Assembly: GCA_963969395.1 (NCBI GenBank)
Contig: OZ017799.1
Location: 18,292,501 to 18,356,500 of the forward strand
Source: Pseudoscleropodium purum
Taxonomy: Eukaryota; Streptophyta; Bryopsida; Hypnales; Brachytheciaceae
DNA length: 64,000 bases
Reading direction: 5' to 3'
Each line of letters starts with the position of its first letter. Positions within the stretch are counted from its first letter, which is position 1. Positions 1-11,323 of the stretch are shown here, one piece after another. The notes beneath the pieces are model-generated. The model had not been told where the DNA came from. It saw only the letters and a program-made list of their open reading frames with translations, and did not search any database. The translations under genes and the position numbers were made by a program.

Positions 1-300
1 CAAACTAGATAGCCTAAAAGAGTGCGGTCCTCCCACCATAGACAACCAATAATTCAATAGCCTTCATCATGAAGGGAAAAAACTCTCAGCATGGATCGAG
101 AGAAGGTGCCGGCCATTATCCTCAAATTCTCACCCTGGCTTAGGTCAGGCTCAACTTACCACAACAACCGATGTTGCCACACCAACGCAACTTGTTGCTT
201 TGAAGGCCCAGTCAGGCCCAGCCAAGCACACCACTAACCTACCAATCACTGGACATATGAGGAAGAGAAATCATTCGATCACTCGAAAAAATCCAAATCG
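1..300 (-). repeat. 3' flank block of the kinase units, copy 1
   Basis: About 300 bp that recurs at 9915-10200, 24790-25050 and 37260-37570 with many substitutions and small indels. Shared landmarks include a GTGCGGTCCTCCCACCA-like stretch, a CAACGCAACTTGTTGCTT stretch and CACTAACCTACCAATCACTGGA. In three cases it lies just downstream (minus sense) of the last exon of a kinase-2 unit, so it is most simply a 3' UTR or downstream flank duplicated with the genes. The copy at 37 kb has no C-lobe exon attached. Confidence 0.75.
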
Positions 301-330
301 ACGATGTTCACAGATGTGAGCATGCCTTCA

Positions 331-1610
331 TTAATGAAGGCGTCGCAGGACGCTCACCACCTTGCCCATTTCCGGACGGGCCTCCGAATTGTCCTGTGTG
401 CAATCCAGCGCGAGCTCCGCCATCGCGAGGATGCCCTTCGCTGTCATGGACTCGTCCGAGTAAAAATTCAAGCCAAGGACTGAGTGGGGGGCCATCGCGC
501 CATGCAGAGTCGCAGATCCCAGCTTGGACCCCCGCGCCTCCCTAAACAACGTGACGAGTCCCATCTTCTCGCCCACCACGGGATGCCCTGTGAGCAATTC
601 CATCAACACCACACCGAAGCTGAACACATGAACCGCCTTGGTCTGCGACCAAACCCCTGAAGGCAACTATGTCGTCAGAATCATCTGGAGGTCAGAATCA
701 CTAGTGCGAACCCTACAGGACCAGGAAGCTAAACTTTAAGCTCAATACTTCTCAGTTTTCTTTTGTTCTTCCGGTTCGGATTGGGACATCTGATGACGTT
801 CAAATGTTCCATTCTAATCATTTTTCCGCCAATGCATCCTATGCTCGTCAATGATTCAATTAGGTGATGTAGAATTTGCAGACCCCATTTGAATTACGTA
901 TTTTGCAATGTGATCAATAGAACTGGTCATTTCAAAACCATGAATCCATGGCCCTCTGAGGGATTTGCGCACTTACAATTGTAATCAGGAGTCACGCATC
1001 CGGAGGGGTCGGCGCCTTGTGGTAGGCTGCCTCGCGGAAAGCGGTCCTCGAACCCGAAACCCGAGACCTTGGCGTTGAAGTCGTCATCGAGGAGCACATT
1101 GGAAGACTGGAGATTGAAGTAAACGCAAAACGAACCGAACCTGTGAATATAATCCAAGGCTTGGGCGACATCCATGGCGATCTTCAGCCTCCACGTCCAC
1201 GAGAGAGTCATGGGCGGATCCACCTTCAGGTACTTGAACAGACGCCGAGCGAGACTGCCTTGCGACATGTATTCGTTCACGAGCAGCAAATCATTGCCGA
1301 TAATGCCGTAACCCAGCATCTCCACGACGTGCCGGTGCCTCAAACTTAGGCAAGCTGCCACTTCTAACTCGATGAACTCCATGCCTAGATTAGTCACCGC
1401 GCCTATCTTCTGCTTCACCACGACCTTGCCGTAGTCCGCCAAATGACCTTTGTAAGCAAAGCTAACGTCACCGATACCCAGGAAGTTGCTCTCCGAGAAG
1501 TTGCTCGTCACAGATCGGAGTTCATCGACTGTGAAAGTCCTAATCCTGGTCGAAATCCGTGCCCCTTGAGACTCCGATGCCTGCAAAATCATCCAAGACT
1601 CCGTAACCAT
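331..1610 (-). CDS. TMK-like receptor kinase-type pseudokinase, two exons (uncertain 5' end)
   Basis: Exon a runs 1610 to 977 and ends at a GTAAGT donor. Exon b runs 656 to 331 after a CCTTCAG acceptor. The phases match (1/1) and give 319 aa from the ATG at 1610; an acceptor TTTTGCAG before 1580 is an alternative exon start. The order is that of TMK-type receptor kinases: an RTFTVDELRSVTSNFSE lead-in, a degenerate P-loop (LGIGDVSFAYKG), the VAIK Lys kept (VVVK), HRHVVEMLGYG, and NEYMSQGSLARRLF. The catalytic HRDLK is replaced by YFNLQ, DFG is GFG, and the C-lobe has FSFGVVLMELLTGHP. It should therefore be catalytically inactive. No signal peptide, ectodomain or membrane segment is present. 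The neighbouring gene 1961-4336 lies immediately upstream on the same strand. In the paralogue at 25028-28257 the same domain is fused to the Raf-like kinase, so this piece may be a detached C-terminal half. Whether it has its own promoter cannot be read from the sequence. Confidence 0.7.
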
Positions 1611-1960
1611 GATATTCCAAATTAGCCACGATGAGAAATCCCTATAATGAGGCACTCCAGCATGACTCCAAGCATTACGACTACAGACTGTAACGGCTAC
1701 TTTGCGGGCGCGCAGAAATGCAAATCTATACTTTTGCTCAGAAAAAATTGGAAAAGCACTGAAAAATCATTTTACAGCTAATAACGAATTTCTATAGGAC
1801 CAACAAGGAGCTCAGTACACTTAGATCAAGTATATCACAACATAGAAGACAGGCCATGAACAACAAACCACTCATTTTACGAAGTGCCAAGATTCAGTGA
1901 AATCGCCCTAGATGATTGATATCTTGTAAACTAAAAATGCCCAGCAGGTTCAAAAAGGAG

Positions 1961-4336
1961 TTAGAATGCTGTGCATACTGGAGTTGGTCTCCCAGTTGTT
2001 GAATTGGCACCAAGATTGGGATTGAAGGCTAAACTGAAGGAATTCGGCCGCAGGCTTGAAACTGGACATGGCGCTGACAGATTCCCCGTAGTAGAAGCGT
2101 CACTCAAATATGCCCCCAAACTCAGATCCAAACAGGGACCAGAGTTGTCTGTCTCCACTTCCATTTTTCTTTTCTTAATCTCTTCAAAACTCTCAATTCG
2201 GGAAGGACTCTGCAACGATTGCAAAACTGGAAGTCCTGTTGCTACACAAACGAAAAGAGAAAATACATCCTTTCAATACTGAAAATTTTGTTAAAGAATA
2301 GCCAATAATTCGGTAGCAATGCAGTTGTACCCCTCACGCTTACACTGCTGACAAATGACTGATGGACACTCATCAACCTCATTCATCAACGAAACTTACA
2401 TGAACTCCTCAAACAAGAATGAATCCCAAGTTTCAAAAAACTTGAAAAATGGAATGGTCAAACTACATAACAGGTCAATCCTGAAAATGAGTTGTGATTA
2501 GGGTGACTTACCCATCAAGTGTAAGCTCTTCAGATGTCTCAGCTCCATACAAATGACACCAAAACAAGGACGCGAACTAGCCTCCGGATTCCAACAATTT
2601 TCTATTAATGCCTTCAGCTTCTCGTGACATCGACCAGGCAATTGTGGACGCTCACCGGCATACACAGCTATCCTCACTTCATTAGCTGTCATGTTTGGAA
2701 AGGGCACATCCCCAGTCAAAATCTCCAAACATACCATCCCAAAACTATAAACGTCACATTTGAAAGGGTAATTCTCCACTACTTCCCCATCCTTTGTCAT
2801 CTCAATATCATGGATATCATTAGTATTCCAATATTTCATAAGTTCAGGAGCCATCCATTTGGTAGTACCCATGTTCGGAGTCAGATGAGATTGTGTCATA
2901 CTGAATTCCTTGGTTCGCGACAATCCAAAGTCCGACACTTTCACTTGCACAGACTCATAGCCTTCCGCGTTTGGTGACTTCAAACAACGCACCAAAATGT
3001 TGTGGGATTTCAAATCCCTGTGCAGAACTCTCATCGTGTGGAGGTAATCCATAGCCTCTGCGATTTGGAGCATGATGTCAAACTCTTCAAACACGGAGAA
3101 AGGGGAACTCCGTGTTCTGTCGCTCCGCAATCTCTGTTTCAACAGCGAATAGAGATCTTGCTCCATCAATTCCATGACAAGAAAACATTCTCCCATGTCC
3201 TTTCCGTGACAAAGAAAGGACACAATGTTGGGGTGACATAAGCCTGCAAGAATTTGCACTTCTTTCTTGAAATCTGGATTATCAGTCCCATAAAATGTCT
3301 TTACAGCGACATCAATTCCGAGCCAACTGGCTTTGTGCACAATACCATACCCACCTCTTCCAATTTGTACCAAATCTTTCAAGTTCGTGAGGTCTCTTTC
3401 ATGAACGATTGGTTGAGATGATCCTGGTGTAATTGAAGGCAAACACTGCTTGAATCTATTAAGTCTCTCCAGTAGAAATGTTGCCAACTCGAGGTCATTG
3501 CTACTTGCTTGGCCTAATCGAATCAAAGCTCTCAGCTTAGTAACCAAACTGTCCTCATCATGGGATGTCATCTCTTTGACATATCTCAAATCGAAAATGT
3601 CTAAGGAATATGGAGCATCTCTACGTGAGTCACTGCAAGGACAAAGAAGGGCTATGAACAAATTCAAATCAAAACCTAGCGACGTAGTGCAATCTGATAA
3701 GTTCGTCCACATGACAGCCGCTTGAAGCCAATGACCATTGCAGCAGCCTTCAATGAAGCACTTCACTTTCTTCGCCAACATGCACAGGATCTTGAATTGT
3801 TCAAGGGTACTCTCTCTCACATCTTCAGCTGATACAAAGTTCCCGCTATGGTGGCGATTGTGTTCTAAGAATAAGCATGCCTTCTGGATTGCCTTGTCCA
3901 GACTGTCGACCAAGTATATACACTGCTCATAGTTGATGACTTCTGAAGATTTGGAGGCACGAGGCGAAGTCATCGTTCGTACTTCCTCCAGACATTGGCT
4001 GGAAAAGTCTAGGTATGGCTCTGGACTTACGGCTGGATCAAAAACATAATCACATTGTCATCTGTTGCAATGCGCCAGTACCAATTTGTGTACAACTCGA
4101 TCGTGTGAAGTCAGCCAAGTGAGTGAACTAAGTATGAAAACACGTCATACATTGTAGATGAGAGAAAGTGTGCTTGCACTTGATTCAAGACCCTGCAGAG
4201 CAAAGAGTACAACGATACAGAGACCACCAACATTGGATTCAAACATGCCTAAAGTGTTTCCAGCAATAGAAAATTTACCGGCAGCTTTCTTCTTCAAGAA
4301 ATTAACGAAAGGCTGCGTCCAGCTGCTTCGGGCCAT
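1961..4336 (-). CDS. Raf-like TKL kinase with helical N-terminal domain and EAR-like tail, three exons
   Basis: My model is 4336-4279, 4032-2512 and 2241-1961, all GT-AG with phase 1 at both junctions, giving 619 aa. Exon 1 (MARSSWTQPFVNFLKKKAA) is too short for an ORF scan but aligns with the paralogues at 14960 and 28257. Exon 2 has a helical domain (about residues 50-225, with the KCFIEGCCNGHW motif) that resembles DUF1221/MLKL-NTD kinases. The kinase domain follows: GRGGYG P-loop, AVKTF Lys, HRDLKSHN, DFG, and APE in WMAPEL. All catalytic residues are present, so it should be an active cytoplasmic Ser/Thr (Raf/MAPKKK-like) kinase. The exon 2 donor GTAAGT at 2511 is strong. Exon 3 enters after a pyrimidine-rich TTTGTGTAG acceptor and encodes 92 residues with CLDLSLGAYL, an LxLxL EAR-type motif, followed by a Ser/Pro/Asn-rich end. 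This tail replaces the pseudokinase found in 25028-28257. Exon 3 is the least certain part. Confidence 0.75.
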
Positions 4337-5600
4337 GGGACCTGGCTGAAGGAAATACCTATACCCAAAATATCCTTGCAAATAATGAAAGCGTGCCTGA
4401 AAAACAAGAAAACCAACTTACTTGAATTGGCGCTGTGCACTTGACCTAACACTGGCAAGTCACGTACGTACACCAAACAAATGACACCACAGCATGATTT
4501 CTCAATTTCCAAATCCTAGTAAGTTAATTAGAGTTAGGGCCAATTCAGTTGTGCTCACTCTTACGGCCATCAGGCTACACTCTTATGTACAACCTTTTGA
4601 AGGCATTATCTAGTGTCCTCAGGAACTACGTAGGATGCTGCGTGCAAATAAATCTCTAAATGTCGCTGCGTAACTCAGTACAATGTACTATCAAGTAGGG
4701 TAAAAGAGGATGAATTGGTGCAACAATTCCTAAAAAATTTGTTCAATTTTTTATACCTCAGTCAGACGTCAACCAAAACGGACCAAAAATGCAACCCAGG
4801 CGCGAAGTCTGGAATTAATCGTCCGTAGAATCCGCGATAGTGACTGCCTGCAGACCAAATGAAAACATAATCCTACGTGCTCTGTCGCAGTGCAAACAAC
4901 ATTGATATTTCCAACTACATATATATCTCGTGCAAGAAGGCGCTCTGACATCCGTCAACAGACGCAAGCGTCATTCACGATCCCCCCTAAACCTCACGGC
5001 AACATAGCTAGCGATGTGTCCTGGTTCGTTCCTAGGAGCAGTCCTTTGAAATTAGATGCTGCTAATTCAGGGAAGGATACCTACAACCAGTCTTGAATGT
5101 AGGATTCGTTTAAGTTGTGCATTTCACCACTTCCGGAAAGGCTCATCCAACACCTGTACGTCTACCGACACAATGATCATTCAGAGCTAACCTTTCTTAC
5201 TTGAGTCTCTGCTTAACCAGAGCTAACCAGAACAATAATTCCACACGCACTTCCCCATACAGCAAATTGAAATCACAGAGAGCTAGGGTTAGATACTGTA
5301 CATGCCACATACCTTCAAAACCCACGCATCCTGCGCGCGATCAAGCACAGATCCAATCCAAACAACGCGAAATTCAATTCTGATGCAGTTGTGGTTCCAT
5401 AGAATTGAATCTCGAACTCCTTAGCAAGACCAGCTATGGCACCAACACTAAGTCGAAGCAACGCCGCAGAAGGCAGACTTTCGCAACGTTACCCTCTTTG
5501 CAAATATCAGCCAAGTGCTGGGCAGTCGCATGGTTGGGTTCTGTACTCCATGGCAAAGTACACACTAACTTGCAGAGTCGCCGATCATTGTCACTGCAAC
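4337..5600 (-). promoter_or_regulatory. Duplicated 5' flank of the kinase genes, copy A
   Basis: About 1.2 kb upstream of the first coding exon, recognisable again at 14961-16480 and 28258-29720. It includes a likely 5' UTR intron: a pyrimidine-rich TTCCTTCAG acceptor lies a few bases before the ATG at 4336. Blocks such as AAATTCAATTCTGATGCA and CTCCTTAGCAAGACC recur in all three copies. Conservation across three paralogues makes this the best place for shared promoter and leader elements. I cannot point to a TATA box or transcription start with confidence. Confidence 0.5.
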
Positions 5601-5644
5601 AACATCATCCGAACAGCATCCGAACATCATCCATTAGTTGTTCC

Positions 5645-5764
5645 GCATGGGATTGTCGGTGGGTTTCATCCAGTGTCGACGATTCGCGGGGTAAGGTTAC
5701 TGGAGCATGGGATTGTCGGTGGGTTTCATCCAGTGTCGACAATTCGCGGGGTAACGTTAATGGA
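5645..5764. repeat. 60-bp perfect-period tandem duplication
   Basis: Two adjacent 60-bp copies (5645-5704 and 5705-5764), each starting GCATGGGATTGTCGGTGGG, with only three differences. The copies lie at the distal end of the 5' flank block and are absent from the paralogous flanks at 16.4 and 29.7 kb. Open frames of 189 and 128 codons on the plus strand span them, but neither resembles a known protein and I do not call a gene. Confidence 0.9.
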
Positions 5765-5974
5765 CGGACACCAAATGCGTCACTGGAGGAGATGTTTTCA
5801 TTATGTAAAACTCTTAAATTAATATTATTGGTAAGGGAGCCAAGTGACCCATTTCCAATCATAATATGCCATAACTTCTCCAAGAACTATGCCTCAACTA
5901 CTCCAAGAACTATGCCACAACTACTCCAGGAACTACGCCACAACTTCCCAAAAAGAGAGCAGTTTATAGATTGA

Positions 5975-8900
5975 AAATGGGGAAGTGACGAGAGATGGGT
6001 GGGCTCCTGTAATGAATGAATTCTTTGCAATGTGTAGAAGTTGCAAGATGGTGTTCATTGAATTTATAAAATAATGACTTTTCAAACCATTGATTCCAAA
6101 TTTTTTAACCCCAATTTCAAATTTAACTCTTAGCTTGATTTTTGCAACATTTGTTGAGATGCATGAGAGCAAAATTGAATCTTAGACTAGGCATTCTTAT
6201 TATTGGGTTGATGGACATGCCTACTTTACATAGAATATTGAAAATGAAAAAAATTCATTTGTTAGCTTTTGGACTGTAGGGGAGGAGATTATACATTGAC
6301 AAAAACTACCTAGATCAATTGAACTCACTTTCATCCTACATCCATTTGAATATCATCTCTGGTGAAAACATCCCAAACTATTTGTATATTTGATTCTTAA
6401 CAAGTAGACTTTTATTGAAAGTACCCTTCAAAGTGCAATTAAACCATTAACTCCCATTGGTTGATTGCTAATTGTTGATTCTTTGGATTTCATATTAAGA
6501 CAAAGCTTTGTGATAGCGTCAATGGCCTAGGGAGTTCCACTTTGAAAATTCATAATAATTACATGTCTTATCCAAAAATCCAATTTTCTTACAATTGATG
6601 ATTTTCAATTGCTAATAGTACAAAAAAAAAATTCTAAAAATAGGTGCTTTCACCTTGCGTTATTTAGAACCCCTCATTGCCCTAAGTGTGCAGGCAGTAG
6701 TGATGGCAAGTAGAAAAAAGATTGCTTTGTGTCTTCCATATTTTTTTGCCCTAGGATTTTCGTCCTCCGTTTCCAACACCTTGCTTGAGTATTAGGATTT
6801 GTTCTGAGCCCTTTTTTTTGCTCGGTTAGGCGAATTGTGGACATAGCTTTAGGTCTTGAGAGCTAATCTGTGGTGAGCTTAGAGCTCAGCATTGAGGGTT
6901 GTTGTTGAAGAGTTTGTGACACTGCAGCGGTCGGTCGGAGAGAGACGGCGAGGCGATCTCACATTCTTAGTCAAACTTCAATGTAATAGGTGGTCTTGTC
7001 AAATTAGACATTTGGTTTTCCACAAGTAACTATGGCGCAACCCATTTGGAGCAATGGCATTATCCCCAGCAACATCGATGCTTGGATCTCGTGCACTCTC
7101 GGGATCCACTCTACAACAGTTTCTGGTAATATCCTTCTAAGAATCCCTCTTTACATGCCAAGGGAAACAACAAATTTAGTGAAGCTAATTGTTGTCAGTG
7201 ACGATTTGGAGTGAGAAATTTGACAGGATGGGTTTCGTTTCTTCCGTCTTCGTTTCCAGTGGTGTTGACGACGTTGATAGAGGGATTGTTGATTGTTGAT
7301 TGTTGATTGGGAGAAGTTTGGCTCGTTTATGACGAAGGAAACGCATTGGATTTGCTTAGGGTTTGTGTCAATGGAAGCTTGAGCTGAGAGTCTCTTGTAT
7401 GTGAGTTTGGGGATTAGTGAGAGGACTGGGAGTGAATTAGGAGTGTTGTGAGGTTCACTTGACTTGGTTAGTGAGATTTGTGTCCTACGCGGTGTGGTTT
7501 GGGTTGAATGTGAAAGAGTTGGCGAGGAGAAAATATTATGCCATAGATGTGAGACTTGAATGTCATGATATTTGTCAGGAAAGTGGGGTGGGGTTGTTGA
7601 AATTGGTGTCTAGATTGGCAGGGGTGCAGTGTTTGAGCTTTGTGACGTCGTGGTGTTCATGGTATGTGTTGACGGTGTTGCATTTTGGTGCCAAGGTTTT
7701 TAGTTTTCTGGATCGGAAGGGGATGGCAATGGTGGAGGTGTTCAAATTTTGTAGATGCATTTCGGTTTTGTTTTCATAAAATTCTGTTATCTGAACTTCT
7801 TTGTTGCGTTTCGACTCTGTATTGCAAGACCATGAAAGGATGTTACTTAATGCAGTCTTTGATGCAATACAAGTTTCAAATCTGTTGGTAGAGGTTATTT
7901 TCTTGACTCAATGTTGTATTAATTAGAAACCAGAAAATTATTGAGCATGTTGAAAATGAATTCTATGCACCATTGAAACTCTTTACACTCGGACGTTCAA
8001 AAATTGGACACCGAATCGATTGTGTTGCTCAGGACTGACTGTACATACCATCTCAATATTTCACTCGTACTTTTTTCTGGGAGCCCCCTGTTGAGTTTTG
8101 TTCTTTTCTTCACATAGCAGGAAGCCTTCGACGACCCAAATATTTTAGGAATGATGTAATTGTGCTAATATAACGCAATTTTAGAATTTTTTGCTCTGAG
8201 TTATATTTGTGTCTAACTCAGTGTGAATTGTGGTCTATTTTCCGACTTCTTTGATCTTATGGGTCACTGAAACACTGTGTCAGTCATTGTGCACTTTGTA
8301 TGAGGCAGACATACTATACACTATACATTCCCAATCGTCTCTAACTTAATTTATCCATTGCACAGGTAATGCAGCAACATCAACTCATTTTAACTTACAG
8401 CCAATGTTAAAACATGTTCCACATACTTCACTCAGTCTTGAGCGAGCTCCAACAGGGAATTAACTTACAAACAATCGTTACTTGTTGCTTCAACTTCAAT
8501 GTGAAGAGTTTATAAGTATTAGAAACTGTGATAATGAAAGCTTAGTTGCACAAGCACTCTTCTGCTTCCATTTCGTGAGCATTTTTCAGATGCAAGCAGT
8601 GTCCATCAAGCACAACAAATAATTTATTGATGGTACCATTAGTGGTGATGTCACAATCCAAATTTTTATCTTTCAGTATCCTCCACCTGTGTTGTGGTGA
8701 TTCATGTCAGTGAACATTGGTGAAGGTCAGTACATGAGGGCACTATAACCTTACAAACTGCATATTGTGCTATTCAAGGAAGTATGTAGAACATAGGATA
8801 CAATTGGAATTTTTTGTCTTCCATAATTCACATTTAATTGTTATGCATTGCCAATCAAGCATATCAAATTTTTGTTAAATAAAACCAGAACTCCATATTT

Positions 8901-9180
8901 CGTGAATTGTTTCATTTAATATTCATGATTTTACATGATGATTCATTGAAAAACATTGGTGACAATAATTAAAATTTGATTCCATAGATATGTAGGAAAC
9001 ATCCAATCACACATCTTTCATGTATAAAAATATCCCATTAAGTAACAAAACTATAATCTATGAAGAGTTCAATGTGAGGTCTCCTATGACATAACTTTGT
9101 AAAATAAATACTTTTGTAACTTTGCAAAGCAATTGTATCATGATGCTCATAGGTACAAAATTAGTCACAACATAATGATC
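5975..9180. other. Gene-poor interval with a possible short plus-strand leader/exon
   Basis: No protein family is recognisable. Around 6650-7220 the base composition rises and the sequence looks like a 5' leader followed by an ATG at 7032 with a 60-codon frame ending at 7214. A GTAATATCC donor-like site lies inside it near 7125, so it could be a first exon cut off from its gene. The 106-codon frame at 7459-7779 is not recognised. The 8870-9180 part recurs at 21960-22290. Confidence 0.35.
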
Positions 9181-9189
9181 AAATAGAAA

Positions 9190-9600
9190 AATAGTGCATA
9201 ATTCTTTGAATAGCACAATATGTAGTTTGTAAGATTATTGTACCCCACTGTACAACATGCTTGAGTAGGAAAAGGGTGATGGTGTTTTCTTGTGCTAACC
9301 TAGAATTGAAATGTGCACTGCTATAGAGGTGTGTGAGATTGCAAGCACCAGAATTCTGAATTAGTAGTGCAGATATCATTTAGTTTTTATACAAACGGAA
9401 ATACATTTATGAGGACTGCAAACACAAAAATTTCAGACTTTTCTTGTACTTATCATGGATGATAGAACCTCGAATGTGAAGCCGGAATAACCTACCCGTT
9501 AGAATCAATGTGTGAATATCCTCGGTCAAACCTCATATTCTTCAATCTGAGCCCATTTGAATTCTATCTGGGGCAGCATATGTGACCAATTGAACTCGTC
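9190..9600. repeat. Duplicated intergenic block, copy 1 of 2
   Basis: About 400 bp that matches 24330-24730 over its whole length, for example ACAACATGCTTGAG, TTTTTATACAAACGGA and GATGATAGAACCTCGAATGT. In both places it precedes (plus sense) the 3' flank block of a kinase unit, so it marks the same segmental duplication. Confidence 0.8.
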
Positions 9601-9642
9601 ATTCTAAAACTATGAATCATTGGTCACTTGAGGAATACACGC

Positions 9643-9927
9643 TCAAGGTTGCCTACACTTACCAAAGTGCTCGAGAGCCATGCATCCAGAGGAGCTGGCA
9701 CGTCGTGGTTGAGCAGGACCGAGCACGGCGAGCTCGAAATCCGACACCTTGACGTGGAAGTCGTCGTCAAGGAGCGCATCATGGGAAGACTTGAGATCGC
9801 AATCGCGAAGGAATCCATTTAAGCAAGCCCGTGCAGATATTCCAAGGCTTCGAAGAATGCCCAAATAGTGATTTCTGTGTACGTTAGATTGATCAATCTC
9901 TGACGCACAAACTGACCCAAACCACAT
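9643..9927 (-). pseudogene. Orphan catalytic-loop exon of the TMK-like kinase
   Basis: Minus-strand remnant of a kinase-2 exon covering the helix before the catalytic loop, the loop itself (CDLKSSHDALLDDDF) and KVSDFELA. It ends at a GTAAGT donor near 9660, as in the other units. Unlike the other copies the catalytic Asp and the Asp of DFG are kept here (DFG reads DFE). There is no N-lobe, and an in-frame TAA plus frame change separates the EALEYLHGLA part from the loop. It lies 3' of the 10242-11298 unit, so it is a stranded fragment of another copy. A more decayed version is at about 37070-37180. Confidence 0.75.
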
Positions 9928-10200
9928 AACCTATAGAGTGTGGTCCTTCTACCACAGATAGTCAATAATCCACTGGCCATCATCATGAAGAGGAAAAACT
10001 CTCAACAAGGATCAAGAGAAGATGTTGGCCATAATACTCAAATTCTCACCCTAAGGTCATGCTCAATCTACCACAACAATCGATTTTGCCACAGCAACGC
10101 AACTTGTTGCTTTGAAAGCCCAGTCAGGCCTAGCCAAGCACACAACTAACCTACCAATCACTAGATAAATGAGGAAGAGAAATCATTTGACCACATGTAA
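9928..10200 (-). repeat. 3' flank block of the kinase units, copy 2
   Basis: Homologous to 1-300, 24790-25050 and 37260-37570. It lies directly downstream of the C-lobe exon at 10242. Confidence 0.75.
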
Positions 10201-10241
10201 AAATTCAACTCGACAAGGTTCACCAAGGTAATCATGCCTTC

Positions 10242-11298
10242 CTAATAAAGTAGGCGTCGTAGGACGCTCACCGCGTGGTCCATGTTCAAACAGGCCTTCG
10301 GATTGTCCGCTCTGCAACCCATCGCGAGGTCCGCCACCGCAAAGAAGCTCTTCACCGTCCTGGACTTGTCCGAGCGAAAACTCAAGCCTAGGACTAGGTG
10401 GGGGTCCATCATGGTATGGAGAGCTGCAGATTCCAGCTTAGTCCCATGCTCTATCCTGAGCCACGTGACGAGGAACTGCTCCATGGGATGACGTGTGAGC
10501 AACTGTATCGACACCACACCAAAGCTGTACACATGTTCCGCCTTGGTGCCGCACTCCACCCCCTGAAGGAAACCATGCTGTTAGAATCATCTGGAGGCCA
10601 GCATTACTAGTGTGAACACCTATCCGACTAAGAAGCGAAACATTAAACTCAATGGTCCTCAATTTTCGATGCTCTTCCGGTTTGGAGTGGTACATCTGGA
10701 GACGTTCATTTGTGCAATTCTAGTCATTTTCCCACCAATGAATCTCATGCTCTTCAATGATTCAATTAGGTGATTTAGAATCTGCTGACCCCATTGGAAT
10801 TAGGTTTTCCGCAATGTGATCAATCGGTCATTGCAAAACCATGAATCCATGGCCCTCTAAAGGATACGCGCACTGGGTTGCATGCACTTACATATGTACT
10901 CAAGAGTCATGTATCTGGAGGGGCCAGTGCCTTGTGGCAAGCTGCCCTCCACAAAGTGGTTCGCGAGTCCGAAACCCGAGACCTTGGTGTTGAAGTCGTT
11001 GTCTAGGAGCACATTGAAAGACTTGAGATCTATTTGAAAGAAAATCGAAATGAAACCCATGTAGATACTCCAAGGCTTAAGCAACGTTCATGGCGATGCC
11101 CAGCTTCTATGTCCATGAGAGAGAGTTGGCAAGATTCATCGCTTGGTACTTAAACAGATGCTGCGCGAGAATGCCTTGCGACATGTATTCGTTCACGAGC
11201 AGCAAATCATTGCTAACTATGCCAACTATGCCGTAGCTTAGCATCTCCACCAAGAGCTGGTGCCTCGCATTCATCCAATGTCCCACTCGTAACTCCAT
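10242..11298 (-). pseudogene. Decayed TMK-like kinase-2 domain
   Basis: Three pieces in order on the minus strand. 11298-11107 has NEYMSQGILAQHLF. 11084-about 10890 has the catalytic loop and KVSGFGLAN, ending at a GTAAGT donor. 10559-10242 has the C-lobe (YSFGVVSIQLLTRHP). The P-loop, the VAIK Lys and the first beta strands are missing: the upstream gene's stop codon is followed within about 40 bases by the segment matching the alphaC helix. The catalytic Asp survives in QIDLKSFN but DFG is GFG. After the CCTTCAG acceptor the C-lobe exon is out of phase with the donor exon. With an N-lobe deletion and a frameshift, this cannot make a folded kinase. Confidence 0.8.
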
Positions 11299-11323
11299 GA
11301 AGTTGCCTGTCAGGGATTATAAT

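Noticed and set aside
1143..1625. Plus-strand frames opposite the kinase exons
   Set aside because: They are antisense shadows of the pseudokinase coding sequence; the minus strand carries the conserved motifs.
5405..5974. 189-codon plus-strand frame spanning the 60-bp repeat
   Set aside because: No recognisable protein; it covers a duplicated promoter block and its length partly results from a repeat whose period is a multiple of three.
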